A stretch of DNA of 64,000 bases from Fistulifera solaris (GCA_030295235.1 AP026135.1:124001-188000); one strand, 5' to 3'; counted from the first letter of the stretch, positions 21,985 to 33,885 are shown. Made by a program: numbers and translations. The notes: generated by a model from the letters alone, not told the origin.

Positions 21985-22509
21985 TTAATCCATCTTGTCC
22001 AAAGGTCTGTTGAAACCATGCTTTCGATTCATGTACTGTCTGTACTTTCGTGCTTTATTCTTGGAGGCAGCTCCTTTGGCAGAAGTCGTGTGATTGTCCT
22101 CAACTTTTTGACCTTTCGTGGACCCGAACCCACTTGTAAAACCCAATAAAGCACGCATCTGCTCCTCCTCGTCCATTTCTTCAAGCTCCTCCGGATTTAC
22201 TTCAATGATTTGTTCTTGAGGTCCTTTCTTTTTCTTTGCTGCTTCGTTCGACAGATCTTGATCCAAGGCTGCTGCGATTTGGCGTTCTTCTTGTTCGTTT
22301 TCTGCACGCAAGCGGGCCATCCGAGCTCTTCGTTCCTCTTCCAGTTTATTGTCGAGCATTTCCCCTTTCTCTTCGGAAGGACTTCTGGAACGTTCTCTAC
22401 CACGCCTGGCATTTTCATTATGTTTCCCATCGTACCTGTCTGCTCTTCGTCTCTTGGCATCGTTATACCGGTCATCTCGACGGTGATCGTAGGGAGGCCG
22501 GCGGTCCAT
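21985..22509 (-). CDS. SNRNP27: U4/U6.U5 tri-snRNP 27-kDa protein (SNRNP27)
   Basis: Spliceosomal tri-snRNP component; nuclear. 174 residues from the ATG at 22509. The N-terminus is an Arg/Asp-rich RS-like region (MDRRPPYDHRRDDRYNDAKR, then RERSRSPSEEK), a coiled acidic middle follows, and the C-terminus holds the diagnostic block: MRALLGFTSGFGSTKGQKVE, then KYRQYMNRKHGFNRPLDKMD. The protein ends exactly at this block, as in animals and plants. Single exon, no frame breaks. The identification is strong because the C-terminal block is nearly invariant. Confidence 0.95.
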   Translation of the reverse strand: MDRRPPYDHRRDDRYNDAKRRRADRYDGKHNENARRGRERSRSPSEEKGEMLDNKLEEERRARMARLRAENEQEERQIAAALDQDLSNEAAKKKKGPQEQIIEVNPEELEEMDEEEQMRALLGFTSGFGSTKGQKVEDNHTTSAKGAASKNKARKYRQYMNRKHGFNRPLDKMD

Positions 22510-22805
22510 GAATAACTAGTCTATTAAATGTTGCGTTTACCTTGTTTAAGCTTTGATAGTATTTGCAACGTCGACGAACGGCGACGTCGTGTGCTGTTTT
22601 ATTGTTATTGTGAATTGTGAGTGCAGAGAAATCGAAAAAACGCCAAAACGATTCCGTATTCCCTTTCACACCACACTTAAATCTAAGGTTACCAGTTACG
22701 AGTATATCTTTGGCTGTAGCGGGTAGTGCGATCGCGAACACTGTGACTGTCCATACTATCTATAGATCTCGAAAACACAATTGAAGATTTTTCTAGTCAA
22801 ATGAA

Positions 22806-24301
22806 TTATGGATCTGTGACAACGATCGAATGAACCCAACTGCGATGCACCTCGAGAATGGTCATATCACCGTCTTGCAGTAGCAACTGATCTAGCCACG
22901 GTGGCGTAAACATAGCATATTCCTGTATCTCTGGATCTTTCCATAAATGAACTTGATGGACAATACGCCCGCTGTTACCAACAATGGTGGTTCGATCCAT
23001 GTGCGCGGCAAACTGGCGTACCGGCATTTCGATCACACCCGCAGGTACCATTTTCACCGGAATATGAATGGGTACTTTGTCATCGGAGGCGACACCGACA
23101 CCCCAAACACTACCATCTTCCAGTAACATGGCCGTGTGATGCGATCCACAGGCAATTTTCTCGACACGTAGAGACGAGGGTAACCCATGCAATACAAATG
23201 GCAAAGTTGCGTCTGACGCAATCTTCTTTCCCACATCATCCCCAAATGCCGGTAGAACGTGCTTTCCCCAGATCAAGACACGATTATTGTCTGTCAACGC
23301 AGCTGAATGGATCATTCCTGCCGCAACTTGTCGAACTTTCCCGATTCTCTCGTATATTGGTTTGCTGCCTCCTTCAAATGCGGCCACGACATCTTCCCTG
23401 ACCCGTAAAGGAAAATGTCTTTTTTGACAGGAAGCGCCGTATGCGACTCTCCCATGATTACTTCTTGACCCAACTGGCCCCGTTCGCCTTTACCCCAACA
23501 GAAAACTTCACCTTCCGAGTTCAAACAAATCGCGTGCTGCAATCCTAATTCCACCTGGGTAATGGGAAACGACTGCTCCATCTGCGCCCGTGGACCTTCC
23601 GCAAACTCGGAAGATAAACCAGTGACTCGAGTTGGGTGCCACAAGTTATTTACCGTATAGCCACTACCGCATTGCCCATAACTGTTGAGACCAAAAGCGT
23701 ATAGGTGACCTTCTTTCGTAATGAATGCCGAGAAGCCCGCGGAACAAGCTACTGCAACGGGTTGATGGACGTTTCCTTCGGTAGCTTCCACAGCCGTCAA
23801 GGTAGACAATATGGATTGAGATCGAGCAGTTTCCCATGCTTTTGCATCGGGTGATAACGAATCCGATAACCATGACACCAAACTCCCTACAAGCTCCGTC
23901 GGATTGAAGAGATCGATGCCTCTCGATTCTGTCTTCATCTTGGGCGAGTCCAAAACGGTAGATTCGACGGTTTGTCGTACCGAATAATCACGAATCATTT
24001 TGGGAAGACGTTTCAGACGTAACAGTGCCGAAAAGTCATGAGGGCGCCCCGTCATGAGGAGTTCTCGATTTGGTGTTAGAACCGCCGTGTGTCCCCAACC
24101 GGTGGCCACCGAATGAACAGGGCCCGTGTACATTGGTTTTAGAATCGTAAATTCTTCTTCATCATCATAATGTCCTGGAATATCTTCCTGAAAGTTGCCG
24201 ATCCCCAAAGCACCAGTCCAACCTTCTCCTACGGCATACACAGCGAACTGCCTCGTGAGCGGTCGGAGTCTTCGTTTGATACCGCCACGCGCGCTGATCA
24301 T
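22806..24301 (-). CDS. RCC1-repeat beta-propeller protein, probably mitochondrial (RCC1L-like)
   Basis: About 498 residues. The first 20 are basic and amphipathic (MISARGGIKRRLRPLTRQFA), like a mitochondrial presequence. At least five RCC1-type blades follow, each with a G.L..W/G.N..GQ-like core: VYAVGEGWTGALGIGN, VATGWGHTAVLTPNRELLMT, LYAFGLNSYGQCGSG, LGLQHAICLNSEGEVFCWGK with GERGQLG, VAAGMIHSAALTDNNRVLIW and IACGSHHTAMLLEDGSVWGV. One base is missing in the A4 run at 23412-23415; with it the two halves join as KKDIFPLRVREDVVAAFEGG. Mitochondrial RCC1L/WBSCR16 acts in mitoribosome assembly; whether this is the orthologue is not certain, as RCC1 repeats occur in many proteins. Confidence 0.85.
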
Positions 24302-24927
24302 TCCGAATCTTGTTGCTCTATAGAACTGGACTTCTTCCTGGTACTTTTTCTGATTTAAATGAATGAGTAACTCGTTGCTGGCTAGTTATGGATGCCGCAT
24401 TCGTTCTCTTTGCTTTTTTGTTTTTGATTTTGTGATTTTCGTTTTTGTGATGACGATTCACCACCGTGGCTGATTGAACTACTGAGGTTCGGGTTAAATT
24501 GCCAAAAATCCGTTCATTACATGACCGGCACTTGAATGATTAATTACAAAATATTTAAAGACATCAAAAGCACGCTCTCATCCTAAACAATTGTTTACTA
24601 TTTAGATGTAAGTACAAGGTTTGATAGCCAAGTATTTTCCGCGATTACGCAGTATTATGGCGACCGTCGACGCTACACGACACCTTACAAGAACGCCGCG
24701 CACGCCGATCAAGAGACATCGCGCAAATACGGCCATCATTCGTCTTCGAAAATGTCTCGCGTGGGTATATTGCAAACACGAGTTGGGTTCTCGATGGAAA
24801 ACCTGTCGCTCTGTTTCACAATCGAAAGCGAAGACCATTTCCGTGCCAGTTCAAGCAACACTCTGTCGTTTCATAATTCTCTCAAAAGAAAGTCGCGATA
24901 GCATACTTCTAACAACAGATCAGCAGC
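24302..24927. other. Intergenic upstream of RCC1-like gene
   Basis: T-rich (24410-24450) next to the RCC1-like start; no supported gene. A plus-strand frame at 24621-24938 lacks any motif and is treated as chance. Confidence 0.45.
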
Positions 24928-25302
24928 ATGAGTCGTGAAATACAACGACGAAACTCCAAACAGCGTTTGGACGATGGATGGGTGGACAGCATGGTCGAAG
25001 TCGCCAAAGTGTGCAACAATCTATTTACCAAGCAATGCAATCTTTGCAATGTTTACACCAACAAGCAAGTCGAATTCGAGTGGCGACAAGAAAGAACACA
25101 AAATAGTGATAGTAGTAGCCCAGTCCAACGCGCCTTGCAGAAAGTGAACCGCGGCAATCTGGAAGTTCACATGTATCGCCAGTTCCTGTTTGACGAAGAA
25201 TCGGTGATTGCGGGGGCAAGTCTTCGCGAGGATGACACATCGATCCAGCGCATGGGAAGTCAAGACGGAGAGCGCAGCGTACTGACGCATGGAACCAACT
25301 AA
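24928..25302 (+). CDS. Hypothetical protein, 124 aa
   Basis: Not recognised. The ATG at 24928 opens a frame with a plausible soluble composition: a basic start (MSREIQRRNSKQRLDDGW), a Cys pair region (VCNNLFTKQCNLCNVYTNKQ) and a charged tail (REDDTSIQRMGSQDGERSV). No signal peptide, membrane segment or known domain. It lies between the divergent-free ends of RCC1L-like (start) and the PP2A B'' gene (3' end). It may be a lineage-specific small protein. Confidence 0.4.
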   Translation: MSREIQRRNSKQRLDDGWVDSMVEVAKVCNNLFTKQCNLCNVYTNKQVEFEWRQERTQNSDSSSPVQRALQKVNRGNLEVHMYRQFLFDEESVIAGASLREDDTSIQRMGSQDGERSVLTHGTN

Positions 25303-25467
25303 CCACGAATGAAGCGATGGAATAGAAAGTCATTCCGATATATTCGCTAGATGGGCGCTTTCTATATTGTAACATTTCAACCTGTGAACTCGTATTCATA
25401 AATAATTATAACCAGTGTTCTGTAAATGTAATCTCTCGGCATTTTCATTCCATTCTTCTACTCTGTT

Positions 25468-27167
25468 TTAAAAAGGAGCTTCACTGGATACAGTACCATC
25501 AAAATCACCACTTCCGCGTGGACGATTGTCATCGTACTCTTCATCATCCACCGTCACCCAATCTATCTCCATTGCTTCCTCTTCACGGGCTTCTTCCTCC
25601 ATCGCTAATCTCTTGTAATCTAAGCAAGCAAATCGATCCCAGTCACAGTCAAATTCATCCTCTCGTTTTTGCCGTTCCATGAAAGGATCTCGTTGTTCAA
25701 ACATCAGATACTTGTTCAAATTGAATAACGCATCGAACAAAGCTCCAGAAACTTGAGAACATTCGGGTTGCAAAAGTCTTCTGCCACCAGATGCTCCGTA
25801 CTGGCCGGTTTAATCATATCCATCATTTGGCAAAGCATGTCCTCGAACGGAACGATTTCGTGACCCATACACTGCATCCGGTGGAGCTGCACCGCGTAAA
25901 ACGATCGCATTTCCATGTTGTTCAATTTACCGTCACCGTCTACATCGACGCAACTGAACCAGTAACGCACCGAGACTTCGTTGCTTTTGTCTTCTTCCGA
26001 TAACATAAAATAAATGAAATCTTCGTAACTCAAGAAATCTCGATTCGGGTTCGGTGGATTGAAGGGTCGGGGGCGGCTTCGAAAATCCGATCCACGATCA
26101 TATGAGAAAGGGAGTGATCCCCATATTTGAGTAAATCTTCTCGCGTGATACGGTAGTCGCGGTCGTGATCCAGTTCCCAAAATCGACAATAGAGTACATA
26201 AAAGTGCTCGTAACTGAGAAAACGCGTGACATTGTTAATGTCTTCTTCTTCGTCGACTTGTTGAAAGGCTTCCAGTAGATCCGATCGTCGTATTTGCCGG
26301 CTCGTGATGCGACCCGAATGGCACTTGTCGACACTGTAAAAGATACGAGTAATGACGGTGACGGCATATTTCTCCTGAAACTCAGCGTGACTGGATAAAA
26401 ACTCGAGACCGGGATGATCATTCAACAAAGCCTTGATGAATGGCAAAAAGTCATCGCGGAGAATGCAATCATTTTCGGGTTTCTTAACCAACCGAAAAAA
26501 ACGATCCGATACATCGTAGGTTTCCATTTCTCGCTTCCAATACCATTCCAGCATACGAAAGGTCACCACTTCCATCGGTGATTGATGCTCCCCGAAGGCA
26601 TCATTCCACAAATCCAAAAATCCGCTGATACAAAGGCTGATTGAAGAACGACGGGAACCGACACACTTCTTTGGTAATACGAACAAAGGCATCTTGCGTC
26701 AAATACTTGCGTCCTAATTTCTGCGACTGCTGGTCGTCTTCCGACGTGACGGAACTGACGGAACCCGGCGAGGTCAAGGGCGGATCTTGACCCAGTTCGT
26801 TGAAAATGAGCCGCGCGTGATCGCGGGCACAGGTATTATTTTCGCGCGGTGAATGAAAGACGTCTTCCTCTTCGTCTTTCTTTTCTTCTTCAAGAGGTTC
26901 CCATTGTTCGTGTTGTTGCAGTGCGGTGAAACGTCGTCGATGTCGTGGTTCATCATTCGTGTCATTGCCTCGAGGATAGAATGGAGGAATAATGACCGTC
27001 TGGGGACTTTGTTGTGTCGAATCATCATGATCTTGTTTGGCTCCCTGATGATTTGCTTCTTCTTGAGCATGATAACGTTCAATCCATTGCAATACTTGTT
27101 CGTACACATCGTCGGATGTGAGCCACGAGACGAGCAATTCGTCCATTTTGACTGCGGAATAAGACAT
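25468..27167 (-). CDS. PP2A regulatory subunit B''-type, EF-hand protein (PPP2R3/TON2-like)
   Basis: Targets protein phosphatase 2A and binds calcium; relatives act at centrosomes and cortical microtubules. About 565 residues from the ATG at 27167. An acidic variable N-terminus is followed by the B'' core: LTQDAFVRITKEVCRFPSFF, MLEWYWKREMETYDVSDRFF, YAVTVITRIFYSVDKCHSGR, FLSYEHFYVLYCRFWELDHD, FLSYEDFIYFMLSEEDK, then an EF-hand CVDVDGDGKLNNMEMRSFY. The DxDxDG loop is complete. Three frame breaks are inferred (A4 at 25772-25775, G5 at 26069-26073, and near 26625); the first two are simple homopolymer deletions that restore ...DFLQPECSQVSGALFDALF and AAPRPFNPPNPNRDF. Confidence 0.9.
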
Positions 27168-28374
27168 GATGATGAAGGAAAGCAGCGTCGATTAATTATT
27201 GCTGTGTCTTAGTAGATGAGATGCGAAAAGTGGCAATCTACAATCGTTTTCGTCTTCACAAGACTCTTCAAAGAGACAATACAATCAATGTCGCACTATA
27301 ATATGATGAATTATGCTTCCCATTAGGATTGTCGTCTGCGACCCAATTCGTGGCGTGCAAAGTGGGTAGTGCTGCGGGCCGCGGAATGAATGCATAGAAA
27401 CATTGCAGCAGAGAGACTGACTACCAGTACCACAATGACAACGAGCCTTGCACTCATTCCTGGTACTCTCTACAGCTGTTCGACATCGAACTTGTTCTGT
27501 TGTTAATCGAATAACTGGAACGATCCAAGTAACGGTACCTATACGACTCTAAAGGTACTCTTTTGTAGGACTCTAAAGGTACTCTTTTGTTCGTCACGGA
27601 TGTCATTATTTTACGTAGTAATCGGTAAAGCTCGACGCCTATACAAAAAGGAATGAATGGTCGTCGGTCCTCGTCTCCGTTGGGATCCACTTCCCACTTC
27701 CAACCCGGAACGATGAAACTCTTCAGACGAAGACGGAAAAGTTTTTCCTGCGTTTTTGGACGGCAATGAAGATCTTAGTGCAATTTCTCAATAAGAACAC
27801 AATTGGTCTGATAGTAGCGATGATGATATTCAAGATCAATTTACACTACAAGAAGCAACGAAGAAATCGAGGAAGTGGATGGCGGAGATCACAACAATGA
27901 AGTAGATAATGTTGGTGAATAGAGAAGTGGCTAGATCTGGATTCTCTGCGGAGGGTCTGGCACCGCCCGTTGGAGCCTAGAGTTGACACACACACACGCG
28001 ATCCTCGGTGCTCAACCTGTAGATCAATGGTTTTCTTTTGATTCCATACTTTGTACAAGCATCTTTTTTAAGCTGTGTTAGCATTTGTTACGTAATGGAC
28101 TTTCAAGAAAGAGACGGCTTACTTCGACATACGATGATTAGTTTTCGTGTCCCACTGGGTGTACATACTTGTTAGATGAGATCCAGTGCGACAGGGATTT
28201 ATTATGAAACAATCGAACCATGCAATGGGCGGAAAACTGCGTGAAAAAAAAAGAAAACAGAACATTCCGCTTGCTGTCCTTCATGTAGATATTTCTCCTT
28301 TGTTCGTTAACACACTCGATTCTACGTTTGTGAGAGTCTTCTCAACGTCCATCACTCTCCTGCAAGCTCGCAAC
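27168..28374. promoter_or_regulatory. Divergent region, PP2A B'' / F-box gene
   Basis: About 1.2 kb with no supported gene. It contains a 24-bp tandem duplication (27545-27592) and a short ACAC run near 27979-27989. The part directly upstream of 28375 is open in frame with the F-box gene back to an ATG at 28204 but looks like 5' UTR. Confidence 0.4.
27545..27592. repeat. 24-bp tandem duplication
   Basis: GACTCTAAAGGTACTCTTTT followed by GT and two variable bases occurs twice head to tail, 22 of 24 positions identical. A recent slippage duplication in a non-coding region. Confidence 0.85.
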
Positions 28375-29331
28375 ATGTCGATAAATTCTTGCGAAGAAGA
28401 CAACCAGAACTCACTTAATAGCAACAGCAGCATTCCTTCGTTGATGACACTCCCGTTCGATTGCCGCATCGCCATTTTCCAATGCGTCCCGAATCTTTCC
28501 GATATTGCTTGTACCTGTCGTCAGTTACGACACGAACGGGATCATCCCTCTCTCGATCCAACGAGAACTGTCACCATCCGGTTCCGCGGACCGACCTCGG
28601 GGGAATCCTTAGTACAGAGTTTGAAGCATATGAAAGATGCCCTCGGCAGGACCGGTTTTCCCCTGGAATTGCAATTGACGAGTTCTTCCTTTGTCATTCC
28701 AACCGACTTTAGTCGCTATTCGCATTTAGTTCGTCAATGGAGCCTTCCACAAGTGCGGTTGCTGGATTTGTCGAATCGCATCACAGAGGACGAAGATACA
28801 TCACCGAAACGTGTTGACATCAGTGTCCTCATGTTTCTCGCCATGGTGTTACCCAATTTACTCGAAATTGATCTGACTGGAATGCAAACAAATCAGTTTT
28901 CCTTGTCGTTTTTGTCGTGGAAATCGCCGCAACTGCGCTGCATCTACTGGAACGCGGCCGGAGTCGATCAACCAGCGTCGGGCTTGCATCTTTCGGCGTG
29001 TCACAATCTGCAAGAATTGTATTTAGACGACTGTATCTTTTCCATTATTGGGGATGACGAAGAGCGTATGTTTGGGGAACCTGAAGAAGAGGATCGCAAC
29101 GATGACGATGATACCTTGTTTCGATGTTGTCGCAGTCAATTGCAACGCGTGAGCTTACGGAACGCCATGTACCGCGTGTACGATGACAAGCGACAAATCA
29201 AACCGTTTACACAGTCGTGTTTAATGCGATTTGTCCGAGTGACGCCCACCTTACGGTGGTTTTGTAGTGATTTGACGCCCGACAATTGTCGCGTATTACA
29301 GCAAGAACGTCCCAGTGTCCTTTTCGCATAA
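28375..29331 (+). CDS. F-box/LRR-like protein
   Basis: About 318 residues from the ATG at 28375; an in-frame ATG at 28204 would add 57 residues of unlikely coding character. A Ser/Asn-rich start leads to an F-box-like helix set: LMTLPFDCRIAIFQCVPNLS, then DIACTCRQLRHE. The rest shows irregular leucine-rich repeats: LPQVRLLDLSNRI, LAMVLPNLLEIDLTGMQ, LSACHNLQELYLDDC and QLQRVSLRNAMYRVY. F-box proteins recruit substrates to SCF ligases through SKP1, whose gene lies at 10.8 kb. The substrate is unknown. The F-box is short and somewhat diverged, so the call is probable and not certain. Confidence 0.65.
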   Translation: MSINSCEEDNQNSLNSNSSIPSLMTLPFDCRIAIFQCVPNLSDIACTCRQLRHERDHPSLDPTRTVTIRFRGPTSGESLVQSLKHMKDALGRTGFPLELQLTSSSFVIPTDFSRYSHLVRQWSLPQVRLLDLSNRITEDEDTSPKRVDISVLMFLAMVLPNLLEIDLTGMQTNQFSLSFLSWKSPQLRCIYWNAAGVDQPASGLHLSACHNLQELYLDDCIFSIIGDDEERMFGEPEEEDRNDDDDTLFRCCRSQLQRVSLRNAMYRVYDDKRQIKPFTQSCLMRFVRVTPTLRWFCSDLTPDNCRVLQQERPSVLFA

Positions 29332-29399
29332 AATATAATATTCGATGACAGCCAGTCGTTGCTTCACAAAATGCTGATAATAATTGATAGCCACTTAGC

Positions 29400-30647
29400 T
29401 CATAAGTTACTAGCGATCTTTTTCTCGACAAAAGTTTCCAAGCTCGACAAAATTCGCACTTCCAGTTGGCGTCCATTGACGTAAACGGCTTGATCGTCCC
29501 GAAGGGTGATCAGATGACGGCGTCCTCCTTCCATCGCGCGCGATTTCTCTTCCACCCGTGTCACCCACTGTTCCTCGTCGTAATGGACAAAGACGGAATA
29601 CTCTCCCATCATTTGGAGGCCCGCTACCGATTCCCATGCACCATATTCTTCCATTCCCGGCACGACCCGAGGATCATCCCACTCCTTCCAACAAGCGGTT
29701 TGCATCCACCGTCCCGCGAGTATCGCTCCCGCACTGGCTCCAATGTAAAAGGCATTCGTCCGCTGACACAATTGCAACAAATCCGTATCCCAGTGACCCT
29801 TTGTCATACAATGATGCAACCAAAACGTATTGCCTCCTTGGACATAGATTAGATGCGGTGACCATTCACCGAATACTTGTTTACCCTGTGCAGGAATGGT
29901 AGCAATGTCAACGGCACAACAATATGGACTTTGTTGTGGTTGTTTGACGGATCCATCGTCCCAATCGACGGTACATATTTGCACCGGAATCGAGGAATGT
30001 TGTGGATGTGTTAACAATTGTTGCAGCAATTGAAACAATTCATCCCGTCGTTGTTTGGCATCAGCACGAGCCCGTTGACGTTGTTTTCCGGGTGTATTAT
30101 GCGATTCCGGTCGTAATGCATACATTGCGGTCGGTATATACGCCACACGCAAAACAATGGGATAATTGCGAAGAAGGGACGCATTTTCCTTTTCAGTGAA
30201 ACAATTCCAAAAGACTTTTAGAGGATCGTCGATAACTTCATCCACTTTGGATACAGCCTCATCCAATTGCTCCAAACAGGACCAAGCTGCCACATTTGTC
30301 GGTCCACAACAAGGACTAAAGGTAGCCGATTGTTGAACGATACTTTCGACCTGCCGAATGGCCTCGAGGAGTAATGTTCGAACCAGGCCATGACGGAGGG
30401 CCTCTTGTGCGGCGACATTGTTTCGTAAGCCATCTGTGAACGAAGACAGCAGTAAGCCGTGCGATAATATCCATTCGTCGTCCTCTGCATTCGTTATAGG
30501 CAAAGAGGATAGTGTCGAGAAACCACTCACAATTGGTGGCCGCCTTACTCGAATTGAATTGTAACTAAAAGAATGAAGGCTAGGCAACCATAATAGTGTC
30601 GACCACCAGCAAAACGTTGCGAGAATCCCATGTCGAGAAAGCAGCAT
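29400..30647 (-). CDS. S51-type peptidase (dipeptidase E / cyanophycinase family), targeted
   Basis: Serine peptidase with a class I glutamine-amidotransferase-like fold, about 415 residues. The nucleophile elbow is FYIGASAGAILAGRW, preceded by IYVQGGNTFWL, both typical of S51. Downstream VVPGMEEYGAWESVAGLQMM and FVHYDEEQW fit the family. The start at 30647 (MLLSRHGILATFCWWSTLLW, then LPSLHSFSY) is a signal peptide ending LHS/FSY, an ASAF-like site, so plastid or secretory targeting is likely. An in-frame ATG at 30782 would bury that signal behind 45 basic residues. The substrate (Asp-X dipeptides or another) is unknown. An insertion of 20-30 residues rich in Gln and His sits before the GGNT motif. 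Confidence 0.8.
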   Translation of the reverse strand: MLLSRHGILATFCWWSTLLWLPSLHSFSYNSIRVRRPPIVSGFSTLSSLPITNAEDDEWILSHGLLLSSFTDGLRNNVAAQEALRHGLVRTLLLEAIRQVESIVQQSATFSPCCGPTNVAAWSCLEQLDEAVSKVDEVIDDPLKVFWNCFTEKENASLLRNYPIVLRVAYIPTAMYALRPESHNTPGKQRQRARADAKQRRDELFQLLQQLLTHPQHSSIPVQICTVDWDDGSVKQPQQSPYCCAVDIATIPAQGKQVFGEWSPHLIYVQGGNTFWLHHCMTKGHWDTDLLQLCQRTNAFYIGASAGAILAGRWMQTACWKEWDDPRVVPGMEEYGAWESVAGLQMMGEYSVFVHYDEEQWVTRVEEKSRAMEGGRRHLITLRDDQAVYVNGRQLEVRILSSLETFVEKKIASNL

Positions 30648-31112
30648 CGCCTGTCTTCTATTTATTGTTTTGTTGGTGATCTCAATGTGTTGATTTTTAC
30701 GTTGAAAAGTGAGCGATGACGACGATCGACGACGAGAAAAACATTTTCTGCGCGGCCGAAAAGTGGTGCGACTTTCTATCATGTTGTGATTTGAGACGCG
30801 CTCAATAGCTGACGCAGAGCATAGCTGTTGACATTACCTACATCAAATCAAACATCCAAACTTACGTTTATTTTAATACGATAGTTCACTGTTAAAGACG
30901 CTGGTTGGTTGATTAGCATGAATCATCGGAAAAGTACACCCTAAACTTCATTTTCAAATTCCGGGACTGAAAGTAAGTTGAGTCGGATGTTTGTTACGCT
31001 TTCTTATTCATCGCCACTCGCCACAACTCTCTAGGTCTATAAGTTTGATAGCAGCGATAACGATGCAACAATCAATTGCCTTTTCAGTTTTGTGCATTAT
31101 ACTTGAACCATT
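30648..31112. other. Intergenic upstream of S51 gene
   Basis: No coding signal. It should carry the S51 promoter and the 3' UTR of the alpha/beta hydrolase. Confidence 0.45.
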
Positions 31113-33885
31113 CTAGACGACAGGTATAGATGCTTCCACCATACGCAACAGTGCCGACAGTCGTTGTTTCTCCGACTTGCTAAAACCATTATTGTGACCA
31201 CAATGCAAATTCAAGAAACAGCCCGTAGAGTTGGGAGAAGAGTCTTGAAGATTACGGGAAGCTTGATACAGAGCAACAGAAGCTGTGATTCGTTCCTGAG
31301 CGTACTGTAACATTCCAATGATATATCCCATTTCGTGCAATACAGAGGACAACGAATCATCCGTATTGTGTTCCAGTAACAACGAAAGACGTTCTAACAC
31401 TTCGGGAATCGGTTTGGGAAACACCTTAGTCGGTGGGCTTTCTTGTTGTTGATATCCCGCTGGTCGTTCGTCAAAGTCGGCCGGGACAATGGTTAAGGGC
31501 CGAGTAGGGTCGGACGACAGGCGTCGTTCCGCATGGCCGACCACGGTTTGACCTCCAAATACAAGGAGAGAACAAAGCCATGTCACGGTAGTATCGTGTC
31601 CTCGTTTCACCGACACACCCAATGTTCCACCCGTCAATCCACTGCAACTGGACAAAACGGTCCACGCTTCAACCACGAGAGGATGAGAACCCGACAGTCC
31701 TTCGCCATCAATGTCGAGTCCATTGGACAATGCTCTGCGCGCCACTTTTCCGATTCGCTTACAACTCGCGGCAAAATGAAAGGCTTCTTCCATCGTTATA
31801 TATCGATCTGAAGGCCAACTTGGGGCCCGTGGGTGAAAGGATGAAGATACATACCTTGAGTCATTGACGCAAACGTCTTCCCAGTTCGCCATTCGATAAT
31901 GCAAAGGTTCTTCGGTGAACCAGCCAATACCCCTAGTAGCCGATACTGAAGCCTTATTTCCACGATAAAGCTCCTTCCAAAGTGCTATCCCAGACCTGAG
32001 ACTAGCCGAGTCGGAGATGATGACATCGGCCGCGTCATTAGCGACTACTTTAGGACAAGAAGCGGCCAAAAAGGCCCCATGACATCGCTGTTCCAAAAGG
32101 GCGCCAAAGCTCGAATCGCGTATCCACTCCAGCCGCCCACTAATCTCTGTGCCACGGACTCTAGGTTGCAAAATGTACGATCGCAAATCAGCAACCTGAT
32201 TTTGCTTTGAGTCCCTGGCATTTGAGATAGGCGGTGACCCACACCGGATGCCGCGACACCTCCGATGCTCTCTCCATGAACCACGAGTTTTTCTATACCG
32301 AGATCGTTCAGTAAGTGTAGGGCCACTGTCGTTCCGTCGTCTCTTAACGTGTCAGTGGTTGGACGAAACGAAAGAAACGAAGACTTGAAAACTCGTTTCA
32401 ATCGTGAACAAACTCCAGGATAGTAATGTTCGTCCGCTCTTTGTCCCGACAAGCAAAAGGTGGAACCATAGCTTCGTCCATAACCAGCGTAGTTGAATGT
32501 GTAAAAATCGTATCCCTGAGCTGTGTAAAAATCGGCCCAACTATGATCGTGTGTATTGTTGTCAGGATCGGCTGTGGGAACATTACCACCCACAAGACTC
32601 ATGCCAGTTGCAACCTCGATCAACCCCGCGTTTGGGTTGCAGTATAGGACGGCTTTCGGGCTGCGTGTTCCCTGTAGCGTTTGGCCTCTCGCCGGAAAAA
32701 GAAGAACATCTAACATACCTCCCGACGGCCGTCGAACCCAGAATTGCGTGGCTCCACGGTAGCGACTCAGCATGCATCCACGCTGCAAATCGAAGCCAAA
32801 TATAGAGTCATGGGGCGGTGGATCGATCATTGGCATCAGCGAACTCAATCCTGATTTGACAAAATCGACCAGCGAGCCATTCTGCTCCTCAATGCGCCTT
32901 CGAATCGCATCTGCGGGATCCTCCTCGCCTCTCTCGTCGCTGTTTTCGCTTGTAGTAGTCACTGGTTTCAGAGAAGTAACAAAGTCACGAAATTCCATCA
33001 TCACCGAAAGTAATTGTTTTGCGATTTTGCGGCTTTCGTCACTCATTTGAGAAGTTGGCTTTCGAGCGCCTGGGTCCAAAATAGATTTTGCGCTCGCTTC
33101 AAACTCATCCATGAGATGAATAATGGTCGATAGCTGTTCGAGCAACGTTCTTCCGTCAGCCCGTGCTTGCAACTAGAGTTAAGAGTGAAACAAGTGAGGT
33201 TCCTGACGGTAAAAGCAATGTTGGAAAGTTAGCCCAAAGACCCCCCACGTACCGTCAATCCAGACAAATCACCCAAATCGCCCGTCAGTATATTATTTCC
33301 AAATCTCGTCAAATCTGCTGCCTTTGGATGTGTAGCGGAAGGAGGTTGGCGGAATAGGTACAGCAAGGACTCCAGGTAAACGCCCAGCACTCGGTCTTTG
33401 TACGACAAGGCGTGATTCCATTGAGATGCCACGTCACCCCTGGATATACTGGAACCTTCGGAAAATCCAGGAACGATAACAGAAAGAACTTCGATGATAG
33501 CATTGGAAGCCGCCAAAAGCATTCGAACCGAATATTTGGAGAATTCGGTCTCGATTTCCTTGACAACTCCGCTGTTACTTCCCGGAAAAGCAATCATTCG
33601 AATAAATGCGCGTCCACCAAAGAAAACAGCACTCATCAGAATCGCATAGACACCCCATTCTGACACAACTAGAGCCAAGAGGTAAAAAGGGAACCAGATG
33701 GAAACAAATAGTAGATAGACTGCGACGAATACCAGTGAAGTAATCTTCCCATTGTGGACAAGCACGTGAAATACCGAGGGAAGCGCATCCGCGAGACTGC
33801 GAGTTTGCAGAATTCGAATCAAAGCAAACCGAAGAGGCGCTGGGATTGACATGAGCCTTGGATCCGCAGTAGTCGTCGTTTCCAT
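31113..33885 (-). CDS. Membrane-associated alpha/beta hydrolase
   Basis: Two exons: up to 33253 and 33174-31113, with a 78-bp intron. No upstream ATG exists in frame (the frame is open beyond 33963 but starts only at GTG), so I use the ATG at 33885 (METTTTADPRLM); the true start may be upstream beyond another base error. Two hydrophobic helices (SLVFVAVYLLFVSIWFPFYL, WGVYAILMSAVFFGGRAF) anchor the N-terminus. The hydrolase core shows GYDFYTFNYAGYGRS, the nucleophile elbow LVVHGESIGGVAASG, an acid candidate in VIISDSASLRSG and the catalytic His candidate NLHCGHNNGFS. One base is missing in the C4 run at 32075-32078. Similar to ABHD-type lipases; substrate unknown. Confidence 0.8.

Noticed and set aside
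24621-24938. 105-residue basic plus-strand frame
   Set aside because: No motif, Arg/Thr-rich by chance, overlaps the start of the next, better frame.
27454-27690. Small minus-strand protein with KRVPLESY repeats
   Set aside because: The repeat only reflects the 24-bp DNA duplication; no other sign of coding.
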